Positions 24,819 through 33,650 of a DNA stretch of 64,000 bases are shown here, piece by piece. The stretch is from Nitrincola salilacus. Its GTDB lineage: Bacteria > Pseudomonadota > Gammaproteobacteria > Pseudomonadales > Balneatricaceae. How positions within the stretch are numbered: the stretch's first letter is position 1; every line of letters starts with the position of its first letter. The notes beneath the pieces are model-generated. The model did no database searches. It was given only the letters and a program-made list of their open reading frames with translations, and had not been told where the DNA came from. The DNA lies in the NCBI RefSeq assembly GCF_046271865.1, contig NZ_CP176580.1:1736001-1800000 (forward strand), read 5' to 3'. Position numbers and translations under genes: made by a program.

Positions 24819-27248
24819 ATGGATCATATCGAAGCAAAAGATGATGCAGTGACCATCGAGCTTCCCGTACTTCCATTGCGTGATGTCGTGGTTTATCCGC
24901 ATATGGTTATTCCGTTGTTTGTCGGTCGTCAGAAGTCTATCCATGCGCTGGATATGGCCATGATGAATGATAAGCAGATTCTGCTTGTTGCCCAGAAAAA
25001 TGCGTCTGAAGATGAGCCAGTTCCCGGTGATCTGTTCCATGTTGGTACCGTGGCAACTGTTCTTCAGATGCTCAAACTGCCCGACGGTACTGTGAAGGTG
25101 CTGGTGGAAGGCGAGTATCGCGCCGGTATCAAGAGCATGACGGAGCAGGAAGACTATTTTGTCTCCACACTGTCGCAGCTGGATTCAGAAAATGTCAGTG
25201 GCAGCGAAAGCGATATCTACAAGCGCACGGCGATGGATCAGTTTGAGCGCTTTATTCAGGTCAACAAGAAAATTCCCGGTGAGGTGCTCAGCTCACTGCA
25301 GAATATCGATGATATCGGTCGTCTGGGTGACACTATCGCCGCACACATGGCGCTCAAGCTTGAAGACAAACAGAAAGTTCTGGAGATGCTCAGCACGCGG
25401 CAGCGTCTGGAATATCTGATGTCCCAGATGGAAGCCGAAATTGACCTGGTTGAGGTCGAAAAGCGCATCCGTGGGCGCGTCAAGAAGCAGATGGAGAAGA
25501 GTCAGCGCGAATACTATCTGAATGAGCAGATCAAGGCGATTCAGAAAGAGTTGGGCGATCTTGATGAAAGTGGCGCGACGGATCTTGAAGAGCTGAAACG
25601 TCGCATAGAAGCGGCCGAAATGCCTGAAGAAGCTCTGACTAAAACGCTGGCAGAACATAATAAGCTGCGCATGATGTCGCCGATGAGTGCCGAAGCGACT
25701 GTTGTGCGGGGTTATATCGACTGGATGCTGCAGATTCCCTGGAAAACGCGATCCAAAGTGCGTTTTGATATGCAGCGTGCTGAGAAAATTCTCAATGAAG
25801 ATCATTATGGTCTGGAAGAGGTCAAGGATCGCATCATTGAGTACCTTGCTGTGCAGAAGCGAGTGAAAAAGCTCAAGGGCCCTATTCTCTGCCTGGTTGG
25901 ACCTCCTGGTGTGGGTAAAACTTCGCTGGGTCGCTCGATTGCACGTGCCACCAATCGCGAATATGTGCGTATGGCGTTGGGTGGTGTGCGTGACGAGGCT
26001 GAAATACGTGGTCATCGCCGTACCTACATCGGCTCCATGCCAGGTAAGTTGGTGCAGAAAATCGTCAAGGCTGGTGTGAAGAATCCGCTGTTCTTGCTGG
26101 ACGAGATAGATAAGATGGGTATGGATCATCGTGGTGATCCGGCATCTGCCTTGCTGGAAGTGCTCGATCCTGAACAGAACAGCACCTTCAATGATCACTA
26201 TCTAGAGGTGGATTTCGACCTGTCGGATGTACTGTTTGTGTGTACCTCCAACTCGATGAACATCCCCGGACCACTGCTTGACCGCATGGAGATCATCAGA
26301 ATTCCGGGATATACCGAGGATGAGAAGCTCAATATTGCTCGGAATTACCTGATTACCAAACAAATTAAGCAAAATGGGCTGAAAAATCAGGAAATTCGCT
26401 TTGAAGATGAAGCGATCATCGATCTGATCCGTTATTATACCCGTGAGGCTGGTGTTCGTGGTCTTGAGCGTGAGATAGCCAAGATAAGCCGTAAGGTGGT
26501 CAAGGATCTATCACTCGGACGTCTCGAGAAAAAAATCGCCGTGATCAACTCCGAAAATCTCGAGTACTTCTGTGGTGTGCGCAAGCATAACTATGGCAGA
26601 GCTGAAGAGGAGGATCTGATCGGTCATGTGACGGGCCTTGCCTGGACACAGGTGGGTGGTGAGATACTGACGATCGAGGCGGCTGTTGTTCCCGGTAAGG
26701 GGCGGCAGATCAGAACCGGATCGCTCGGCGATGTGATGCAGGAGTCGATTCAGGCGGCGATGACGGTGGTGCGCTACCGTGCGCAGAGCCTTGGTATCAA
26801 GCCTGATTTTCACGAGAAGCATGATATTCATATCCATGTGCCTGAAGGTGCTACACCCAAGGATGGTCCCAGTGCCGGTGTCGGCATGTGTACGGCCCTG
26901 GTCTCAGCTCTGACCGCAATTCCAGTGCGTTCGGATGTGGCAATGACCGGTGAGATTACGCTGCGTGGGCAGGTGTTGCCGATCGGTGGACTGAAGGAAA
27001 AGCTGCTGGCTGCGCACCGTGGTGGCATCAAGACAGTGATCATACCGGATGAAAACCGTCGTGATTTGAAGGAAATACCTGAAAACATTAAGGCAGACCT
27101 CAACATAAAAGCGGTAAAATGGATTGACGAGGTTCTGGAGATAGCATTAGTGCGTCATCCGGAGCCACTTTCGGCTGAAGAGGCTGAAGTTGTCAGCAAG
27201 GATTCAGGTACAACCAAGGGAGAGCCTGGGTCACTCAGTACCCATTAA
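24819..27248 (+). CDS. lon: ATP-dependent protease La (Lon)
   Basis: About 809 residues from the ATG at 24819 (AGAGG ten bases upstream; an in-frame ATG at 24798 adds seven residues). Order: N-terminal substrate domain, coiled coil, AAA+ module with Walker A GPPGVGKTSLGRSIA and Walker B LFLLDEIDKMG, then the protease domain with Ser in KDGPSAGVGM and Lys in GGLKEKLLAAHRGG. It degrades misfolded and regulatory proteins. Followed by hupB, as in E. coli. Confidence 0.98.
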   Translation: MDHIEAKDDAVTIELPVLPLRDVVVYPHMVIPLFVGRQKSIHALDMAMMNDKQILLVAQKNASEDEPVPGDLFHVGTVATVLQMLKLPDGTVKVLVEGEYRAGIKSMTEQEDYFVSTLSQLDSENVSGSESDIYKRTAMDQFERFIQVNKKIPGEVLSSLQNIDDIGRLGDTIAAHMALKLEDKQKVLEMLSTRQRLEYLMSQMEAEIDLVEVEKRIRGRVKKQMEKSQREYYLNEQIKAIQKELGDLDESGATDLEELKRRIEAAEMPEEALTKTLAEHNKLRMMSPMSAEATVVRGYIDWMLQIPWKTRSKVRFDMQRAEKILNEDHYGLEEVKDRIIEYLAVQKRVKKLKGPILCLVGPPGVGKTSLGRSIARATNREYVRMALGGVRDEAEIRGHRRTYIGSMPGKLVQKIVKAGVKNPLFLLDEIDKMGMDHRGDPASALLEVLDPEQNSTFNDHYLEVDFDLSDVLFVCTSNSMNIPGPLLDRMEIIRIPGYTEDEKLNIARNYLITKQIKQNGLKNQEIRFEDEAIIDLIRYYTREAGVRGLEREIAKISRKVVKDLSLGRLEKKIAVINSENLEYFCGVRKHNYGRAEEEDLIGHVTGLAWTQVGGEILTIEAAVVPGKGRQIRTGSLGDVMQESIQAAMTVVRYRAQSLGIKPDFHEKHDIHIHVPEGATPKDGPSAGVGMCTALVSALTAIPVRSDVAMTGEITLRGQVLPIGGLKEKLLAAHRGGIKTVIIPDENRRDLKEIPENIKADLNIKAVKWIDEVLEIALVRHPEPLSAEEAEVVSKDSGTTKGEPGSLSTH

Positions 27249-27282
27249 GCGCTTTCCCGCGGCAGAAAAGGGCTCCAGTCAG

Positions 27283-27312
27283 TTGACACCAGTTTCTGCG
27301 AGTTGGTATAAA
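27283..27312 (+). promoter_or_regulatory. Sigma70 promoter for hupB
   Basis: A perfect -35 TTGACA (27283-27288), an 18-base spacer, and TATAAA (27307-27312), in the lon-hupB gap, about 80 bases before the hupB start. Confidence 0.65.
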
Positions 27313-27392
27313 GTGCATGAATGGTCGCTTGGCACAATTTTAAGAACAGAAAAAAGTACAGAACAAAATAATGATTCAATAAGGGGAACAAT

Positions 27393-27668
27393 GTGAATAA
27401 GTCTGAACTAATCGATGCAATTGCAGCGTCTGCTGATATTCCCAAGGCCGCTGCAAGTCGTGCTCTGGATGCAACGCTGGCTGCTGTTACTGATGCTCTG
27501 CAGAAAAATGAGTCAGTAGCACTGGTAGGTTTTGGTACCTTCTCTGTCAAGGAGCGTGCAGCTCGCACAGGCCGCAATCCTCAGACAGGTGCTCCAATCG
27601 AAATTTCCGCAGCAACTCTGCCTACCTTTAAACCAGGTAAGGCTTTGAAAGATGCGGTGAACAAGTAA
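27393..27668 (+). CDS. hupB: DNA-binding protein HU-beta
   Basis: 91 residues, standard HU size. HU bends and compacts DNA. The signature GFGTFSVKERAARTGRNPQTG is the DNA-binding arm. The start is GTG at 27393: the ATG two bases earlier is followed at once by a stop, while AAGGGG sits at a good distance for the GTG. Confidence 0.97.
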   Translation: MNKSELIDAIAASADIPKAAASRALDATLAAVTDALQKNESVALVGFGTFSVKERAARTGRNPQTGAPIEISAATLPTFKPGKALKDAVNK

Positions 27669-27767
27669 TCTGACCCTCATCAGATTAAGTACAGGAGGCC
27701 TTGAATATTACGTGCACGGAGATGACCACCTTCCGGCAACTGATAGACAGGGCTCCATGTCAAAATA

Positions 27768-27796
27768 AGCGCATTCTTACCGGGTGCGCTTTTTTT
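27768..27796 (+). terminator. Intrinsic terminator after hupB
   Basis: AGCGCA (27768-27773) pairs with TGCGCT (27785-27790), loop 11 bases, followed directly by TTTTTTG. It lies 100 bases after hupB and just before ppiD. Confidence 0.7.
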
Positions 27797-27826
27797 GTAT
27801 ATATGAAATAAGGTGTGTGGCAAACA

Positions 27827-29713
27827 ATGCTTCAAAAGATAAGGGATAACTCAAAAGGCATCATCGCCAAAGGGATCGTGGGTTTGATCGCTCTGACCTT
27901 TGCGCTGTTTGGTGTTGAGTCATTGATCGGACTGGGCTCTTCAGAAAGAGCGCCGGCAGAGGTCAATGGTGAAGATATCAGTAGTCAGGATCTTATGCGT
28001 GGAATAGAGCTGCAGCGTCGCCAGATTCTGACTCAGATGGGCGCCGATGCTGATCCTGCCCTGCTGGATGAGAATCGACTGTACAGACTTGTGTTGGATG
28101 AGCTGATCGATCGGACATTGCTGGAGCAGTCAGCTGATAATCAAGGCCTTTATCTTTCTGAAGAGATGATTGATCAGCTGATCGTATCTACCCCTCAGTT
28201 TCAGGTGAATGGGCGTTTTGAGCGTAGTCAGTTTGAGTCGATCCTGAGAAATTCAGGCTATACACCGCTGATGTATCGTGATGCTCTGCGTATAGAAACC
28301 CTGCTTAATCAGGAGCGTGCTGCGTATATTCTCTCTGCTTTTGCCACGCCTTCAGAAGTGCAGCGTGTCATTGCCATGGATCAGCAGTCGCGTGACCTTG
28401 CCTACACCGAGCTGTCTCTGGCCGATGTGCTGGCAAATCTGAGTGTTGATGCTGATGCAGTACAGGCTCGCTATGATCGAGAGGCGCCACGTCTTCAGAC
28501 AGAAGAGCAGGTTGTGCTTGAGTATGTATTGCTGGAGCGTGATCAGTTTGTTGATTTTGAAGGTGTCAGCCAGGAGCAGCTGGAAGCAGCCTATGACCAG
28601 GTGCTGGCAACCTTCGGTGAGCAGGAAGAGCGTGAAGCACAGCATATCCTGATTGAGATAGGTTCAGAGCGCAACGCCGCTGCTGCTCAGGCGCGTGCAC
28701 AGGAGTTGTTGGACGAAATCAGAGCGGGTGCTGATTTTGCTGAAATCGCTCGTGAGTCTTCCGACGATGTCGGATCAGCTTCATCGGGTGGAAGCCTGGG
28801 TTTCAACACCCGTGGTGTTTTTGCCGACGCTTTTGACAACGCCTTGTTTGGGCTCGAAGAGGGGGCTGTCTCAGAACCTGTACGTACTGAATTTGGTTAT
28901 CATCTGATTCGTCTGAATGCAGTGCGCAGGGCAGAACCACCCACTTTTGCTGAGCAGCAGTTTGAGCTGCGTGCCGAGATTGCAGAGCGTGAAGCGGAGC
29001 TTGAATATGTTGCCGCCCTTGAGCAACTTGCAGATATCTCCTTTTCAGCGGCTGATCTGATTGTGCCGGCTGAGGAGCTGGGTCTTGATATCCGCACAAC
29101 TGAACCTCTGACTCGTGAAGTAGGCGAGGGTCGTGTCGCAGGAGATCTGCGTGTCAGAACAGCGGCATTCAGTGGTGATCTGCTGGGTGAGCGCCTGAAC
29201 AGCCTGCCGATTGAGTTGGATACGGGAACAGCCGTTGTGGTGCGTGTCAAAGAGCACCTGCCTTCACGTCAGTTGACGTTTGAAGAGGTGCGCGATACGT
29301 TGGAGCAATCGCTTCTGGTCGAGATGGCTCAGGCTCAGTTGACCGAGCAGATCGCTCAGTGGCTGGAAGGTTTGCGAAGTGGCGAGCCGCTTGACAGGCT
29401 GGCCCCGGAGCAGAGCTGGTCTGAGTTCACCGGGTTGCAGCGCGATGCGCGGGATGTGCCTGTCAACGTTCTTCAGAAAGCTTTCTCTCTGCCCTATGGT
29501 GGCAATCAGCAAAAGCCAATGTATGACAGTGTGACTCTGTCCAATGGTAATCTTGCGATTGTCAGGTTGGATGCCGTGCATGCGGGTGAGTCTGATCTGA
29601 GCGATGAAGAGATCAGAATGATGGCCTCTATGCTGGCTTCACGTCTTGGTGAGATGGACTACCAGAGTCGTTTCAATTCGCTGAGAGACTCAGCGACTAT
29701 TGAACGGAGATAA
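27827..29713 (+). CDS. ppiD: PpiD periplasmic folding factor
   Basis: About 628 residues from the ATG at 27827; a GTG at 27815 is the other start. An N-terminal membrane anchor (GIVGLIALTFALFGVESLIGL, about 15-35) is followed by a SurA-like chaperone region and a parvulin domain (about 268-370). The parvulin motif is GSASSGGSLGFNTRGVF, with FGYHLIRL after it. PpiD works at the SecYEG exit on newly exported proteins. hupB-ppiD order is as in E. coli. Confidence 0.95.
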   Translation: MLQKIRDNSKGIIAKGIVGLIALTFALFGVESLIGLGSSERAPAEVNGEDISSQDLMRGIELQRRQILTQMGADADPALLDENRLYRLVLDELIDRTLLEQSADNQGLYLSEEMIDQLIVSTPQFQVNGRFERSQFESILRNSGYTPLMYRDALRIETLLNQERAAYILSAFATPSEVQRVIAMDQQSRDLAYTELSLADVLANLSVDADAVQARYDREAPRLQTEEQVVLEYVLLERDQFVDFEGVSQEQLEAAYDQVLATFGEQEEREAQHILIEIGSERNAAAAQARAQELLDEIRAGADFAEIARESSDDVGSASSGGSLGFNTRGVFADAFDNALFGLEEGAVSEPVRTEFGYHLIRLNAVRRAEPPTFAEQQFELRAEIAEREAELEYVAALEQLADISFSAADLIVPAEELGLDIRTTEPLTREVGEGRVAGDLRVRTAAFSGDLLGERLNSLPIELDTGTAVVVRVKEHLPSRQLTFEEVRDTLEQSLLVEMAQAQLTEQIAQWLEGLRSGEPLDRLAPEQSWSEFTGLQRDARDVPVNVLQKAFSLPYGGNQQKPMYDSVTLSNGNLAIVRLDAVHAGESDLSDEEIRMMASMLASRLGEMDYQSRFNSLRDSATIERR

Positions 29714-29730
29714 TCTGGATTAAAAAAATA

Positions 29731-29772
29731 AGCCCCCAGAGCGCTTCATACAGCGCGCTGGGGGCTTTTTTA
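29731..29772 (+). terminator. Strong intrinsic terminator after ppiD
   Basis: AGCCCCCAGAGCGC and GCGCGCTGGGGGCT form a long GC-rich stem with an eight-base loop, followed by TTTTT. The upstream A-run (AAAAAAATA) gives a T-tract on the opposite strand too, so it probably works in both directions and also ends the minus-strand yej operon. Confidence 0.88.
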
Positions 29773-29782
29773 TTTCTCAGAT

Positions 29783-31405
29783 TCAGAGGCTGCTATGCAT
29801 GGATGGGATGGCTGCTATCAGCTTCCTGGTGTACTCCTGAACGGGCTGAGTGAAGATCCGCTCTGCCTGCCCTGTTTCCACTACCTTTCCAGCCTGCATA
29901 ATCATGATGCGATGGCTCATGGCTCTGACTACTGTCAGATCATGACTGACAAACAGGTAGCTCAACTGATGCTCCTGCTGAAGAGCCTTGAGTAGATCAA
30001 TAATCTCTTTCTGTACGGAGCGATCCAGCGCCGATGTCGGTTCATCCAGTACCAACAGGCTAGGATTCAGAATCAGTGCTCGTGCGATCGCTATGCGCTG
30101 ACGCTGGCCGCCTGAGAAGGCGTTGGGATAGCGGTTGCGTGATTCGGGATCCAGTTGTACCGCTTGCATGGCAGCGATGACGCGCGCTTCCACCTCCTCA
30201 TTACTCAGCTTCTCATGCACATGAAGCCCCTCGGCGATAATCTGTGCCACCGACATGCGGGGGCTGAGGCTGCCGTAAGGATCCTGAAAAATGATCTGCA
30301 GATTGCGCCGCAATGGGCGCATCTGACGATGATTAAGCTGATTCAGATCCAGTCTGTTCATATCCGGTCCGACATATCCGATCCGACCAACGCTTGGAAT
30401 CAGGCGTAACAGTGCACGAGCAAGTGTTGTCTTGCCGGAACCGCTTTCACCCACTATGCCCAGCGTTTCACCCTTGCGGATACTCAAACTGATGCCATCC
30501 ACCGCTTTGACGTGATCATAGACGCGTTTCAGTACGCCTTTCTTCATTGCGAACCAGACCTTAAGGTCATCTGCTTCAAGTGCAATGGGGGCGTTGTCTG
30601 GCACTGGAACAGGGGAGCCGGAAGGTTCGGAGCTGAGCAGTTTTCGAGTATAAGGATGCTCAGGGTTGCGAAAGAGTGCCTCGGTCTCGCCCACTTCCAC
30701 GATCTTGCCCTGCTGCATGATAGCCACACGGTCAGCCATCTGATGCACAATACCCAGATCATGGGTGATAAACAGCACGGACATGCCAAGGTCTTTCTGT
30801 AATTGCAGAATAAGCCTCAGTACCTGTGCCTGAATGGTGACATCCAGAGCGGTTGTGGGTTCGTCAGCAATCAGCAGGTCTGGTTCGTTGATCAGTGCCA
30901 TGGCGATCATGACGCGCTGACGTTCGCCGCCGCTCAATTCGTGTGGCAGGGCTTTGAGTCGTTTCTCTGCATCACGCAACCCGACCCGGTTAAGCCAGTC
31001 CAGCACTTTGGCTCTGGCAGCGTGCCCGGTATCACCACTGTGAAGAAAAACTGCCTCAGAGAGCTGTTTTTCGATGTTATGCAGAGGGTTGAGGCTGGTC
31101 ATCGGTTCCTGAAAAATCATACTGATCTTGTGGCCGCGCAAGAAGCGCAGTTCAGGTTCCGGTAGCGTCAGGATATCTTTGCCCTGATAGATGATTTCAC
31201 CGCTTTGATAAACGACAGGGGGCTCCGGCAGCAGGCGCATCAGAGACTGTGCTGTGACGGATTTGCCCGAACCGCTTTCGCCGACCAAGCCGAGAATCTC
31301 ACCTTTGCCGATACTCAGGCTGACATTGGAGACGACCGTTGTCAGGGTGTTCTCCTGCTCGAACGCGATCGAAAGATTCTGAATATGAATCAGTTCTTCA
31401 GTCAT
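29783..31405 (-). CDS. yejF: Peptide ABC transporter ATPase, fused double domain (YejF type)
   Basis: About 540 residues from the ATG at 31405 (MTEELIHIQNLSIAF), chosen because it aligns with the YejF start; in-frame ATGs at 31420, 31435 and 31477 would extend into yejE. Two full ATPase modules: Walker A GESGSGKSVTAQS and GESGSGKTTLARA, signatures LSGGERQRVMIAMAL and FSGGQRQRIAIARAL. It powers import by YejB/YejE of peptides captured by YejA. Last gene of the operon. Confidence 0.93.
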   Translation of the reverse strand: MTEELIHIQNLSIAFEQENTLTTVVSNVSLSIGKGEILGLVGESGSGKSVTAQSLMRLLPEPPVVYQSGEIIYQGKDILTLPEPELRFLRGHKISMIFQEPMTSLNPLHNIEKQLSEAVFLHSGDTGHAARAKVLDWLNRVGLRDAEKRLKALPHELSGGERQRVMIAMALINEPDLLIADEPTTALDVTIQAQVLRLILQLQKDLGMSVLFITHDLGIVHQMADRVAIMQQGKIVEVGETEALFRNPEHPYTRKLLSSEPSGSPVPVPDNAPIALEADDLKVWFAMKKGVLKRVYDHVKAVDGISLSIRKGETLGIVGESGSGKTTLARALLRLIPSVGRIGYVGPDMNRLDLNQLNHRQMRPLRRNLQIIFQDPYGSLSPRMSVAQIIAEGLHVHEKLSNEEVEARVIAAMQAVQLDPESRNRYPNAFSGGQRQRIAIARALILNPSLLVLDEPTSALDRSVQKEIIDLLKALQQEHQLSYLFVSHDLTVVRAMSHRIMIMQAGKVVETGQAERIFTQPVQEYTRKLIAAIPSMHSSL

Positions 31406-31445
31406 CTGTTTTCCACTCATCTGCTCTTCATTCATATTCGGGCCG

Positions 31446-32468
31446 TCAGCGTGTCCGGTTGGGGTCAAAGGCATCACGTACTGCTTCTCCGATGAATACC
31501 AGCAGGGTCAGGAGCAGGGACAAGGTGATGAAAACGGATATGCCGATCCAGGGCGCGCGCAGGTTGGTTTTGCCCTGATTCACCATTTCACCCAGCGAGG
31601 GCGAGCCTGGTGGCAGGCCAAAGCCCAGAAAATCCAGTGACGTCAGTGTTGTGACTGAGCCGGCCAGAATAAATGGCAGGAAGGTGACCGTGGCCACTAA
31701 AGCGTTGGGCAGTACGTGACGGAACATGATGGCCGTATTGTTGAGTCCAAGTGCTCGAGCGGCCTGAACATACTCGAAGTTTCTGGCGCGCAGAGACTCA
31801 GCGCGTACAAATCCCACCAGGCTCATCCAACTGAACAGTAGTAGGATCGCCAGCAGGATGAAAAAAGTCGGCTGCAACAGGCTGGCAACGATGATCAGGA
31901 TGAAGAAGGAGGGCATGCTGGACCAGACCTCGATCATGCGTTGCCCGATCAGATCCACTTTTCCGCCGTAAAAGCCCTGAATCACGCCCAGCGTGATGCC
32001 GACAACCGAAGATAGCAGGGTCAGTGCAAAGCCGAAGATCACCGATATGCGAAACCCATAGAGCAGTCGGGCGACGACATCGCGCCCACGATCATCCGTT
32101 CCCAGCCAGTTATCCCAGGTCGGTGCACTCGGGGCCGGTGAGGGCAGATCGTAGTTGATGGTGCGATAGTTGTAACGGATCAGAGGCCAGATCATCCAGC
32201 CATCTTCTTTTATGATTTCGGCCAGGTATGGATCCCGATAGTCGGCCGCGAGATCAAACTCGCCACCGAACTCCAGCTCCGAGTAAGTAGTGAAGATCGG
32301 AAAGTAGTTCTGGTTCTGATAGCGCACCATGATCGGGGACTCATTAGCGATAAAGTCCGCAAGCAGGCTGAGCATGAACAGCACCAGAAATACCCAGAGG
32401 CTCCAGTAACCGCGGCGATTTTTTCGAAATCGACGCCACCTTTCCTGATTGATAGGGCTCAACTGCAC
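31446..32468 (-). CDS. yejE: Peptide ABC transporter permease (YejE type)
   Basis: 340 residues with about six membrane helices. The first lies at about 20-40 (WSLWVFLVLFMLSLLADFI), followed by a large periplasmic segment. The permease EAA loop region reads YVQAARALGLNNTAIMFRHVLPNAL. The start is a GTG with CAGGAG seven bases upstream, 12 bases after yejB. Confidence 0.93.
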   Translation of the reverse strand: MQLSPINQERWRRFRKNRRGYWSLWVFLVLFMLSLLADFIANESPIMVRYQNQNYFPIFTTYSELEFGGEFDLAADYRDPYLAEIIKEDGWMIWPLIRYNYRTINYDLPSPAPSAPTWDNWLGTDDRGRDVVARLLYGFRISVIFGFALTLLSSVVGITLGVIQGFYGGKVDLIGQRMIEVWSSMPSFFILIIVASLLQPTFFILLAILLLFSWMSLVGFVRAESLRARNFEYVQAARALGLNNTAIMFRHVLPNALVATVTFLPFILAGSVTTLTSLDFLGFGLPPGSPSLGEMVNQGKTNLRAPWIGISVFITLSLLLTLLVFIGEAVRDAFDPNRTR

Positions 32469-32480
32469 AGACAGCTCCTG

Positions 32481-33566
32481 TTACCGTGATTCAAAGTCGA
32501 TACGAGGGTCAACCCAGGTATAAGCCAGATCGGTCAGAATGCCGATCACGAGACCGAGCAGGCTGAAGATATAGAGCGAGGCAAACACGACCGGATAGTC
32601 ACGTTGAACAATGGCCTCGAATCCGAGCAGGCCTAACCCCTCCAGTGAAAAGATAATCTCGATCAGCAGTGCACCAGTAAAAAAGATACCGATAAAGGCT
32701 GCCGGAAAACCCGCAATAATGATCAGCATGCCGTTACGGAACACGTGGCGATAAAGAATACTTTTTTCGGTAGCGCCTTTGGCGCGTGCTGTCATCACGT
32801 ACTGCTTGTTGATCTCATCCAGAAACGAGTTCTTGGTCAGCATGGTCAGCCCGGCAAAACCGCCGATCACCAGTGCCAGAACAGGCAGAGCCATATGCCA
32901 GAAGTAATCGAAAATCTTCTGATACCAGAGCAGCTCATCAAAGTTCTGGGACACCAGTCCACGCAAAGGGAACCAGTTGAAGTAGGAGCCACCGGCAAAC
33001 AGGATGATCAACAGAATCGCAAACAGGAAGGCCGGAATCGCGTTGCCTATAACGATCACCCAACTGGTCCAGACATCAAACTTGGAGTGGTGCTTGACCG
33101 CCTTACGAATACCCAGCGGAATCGAGATCAGATAGATGATCAGTGTGCTCCATAACCCGAGCGAAATAGAAACGGGCAGCCTCTCCACGATCAGATCAAT
33201 CACTGAGCGCGCACGAAACAGGCTGTCACCGAAATTGAAGGTGATATAGTCCCCCAGCATTTTGAAGTAGCGCTCATGCAGAGGTTTATCGAAGCCAAAG
33301 CGGGCTTCAATCTCTGCAATTACCTCGGCGTCGAGCCCTCGTGCACCACGGCTTTCACCAGATCCTCTCGAGCTGCCAGCCCCGACTTCGCCTCCGGCAC
33401 CATCGGTGACGCGATCCAGTACACCACTGTCAATCCCGGCCATGCTGGCCAGCATCTGGTCAACTGGACCGCCTGGAGCTGCTTGAATGATGAAAAAATT
33501 AAGCGTAATGATAGCCAGCAGTGTCGGAATAATCAGCAGTAAACGGCGGATTGCATACGCGGCCAT
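32481..33566 (-). CDS. yejB: Peptide ABC transporter permease (YejB type)
   Basis: 361 residues, about six membrane helices. The typical N-terminus IRRLLLIIPTLLAIITLNFFIIQAAPGGP and the EAA motif (YVMTARAKGATEKSILYRHVFRNG) are present. A Gly/Ser-rich low-complexity stretch (GAGGEVGAGSSRGSGESRGARG, about 52-74) sits in the first periplasmic loop. AAGGA is seven bases before the ATG. It pairs with YejE. Confidence 0.93.
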   Translation of the reverse strand: MAAYAIRRLLLIIPTLLAIITLNFFIIQAAPGGPVDQMLASMAGIDSGVLDRVTDGAGGEVGAGSSRGSGESRGARGLDAEVIAEIEARFGFDKPLHERYFKMLGDYITFNFGDSLFRARSVIDLIVERLPVSISLGLWSTLIIYLISIPLGIRKAVKHHSKFDVWTSWVIVIGNAIPAFLFAILLIILFAGGSYFNWFPLRGLVSQNFDELLWYQKIFDYFWHMALPVLALVIGGFAGLTMLTKNSFLDEINKQYVMTARAKGATEKSILYRHVFRNGMLIIIAGFPAAFIGIFFTGALLIEIIFSLEGLGLLGFEAIVQRDYPVVFASLYIFSLLGLVIGILTDLAYTWVDPRIDFESR

Positions 33567-33650
33567 GCACGATTCCTTGGTTCGGGTATTGTACTGTTAG
33601 TTGCATTGCAGCGATGATCAATCATACTGGATTTACCATCTCTGCAATGA

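Noticed and set aside
25293..26198. 301-residue minus-strand frame opposite lon
   Set aside because: Antisense shadow; composition follows the lon codons.
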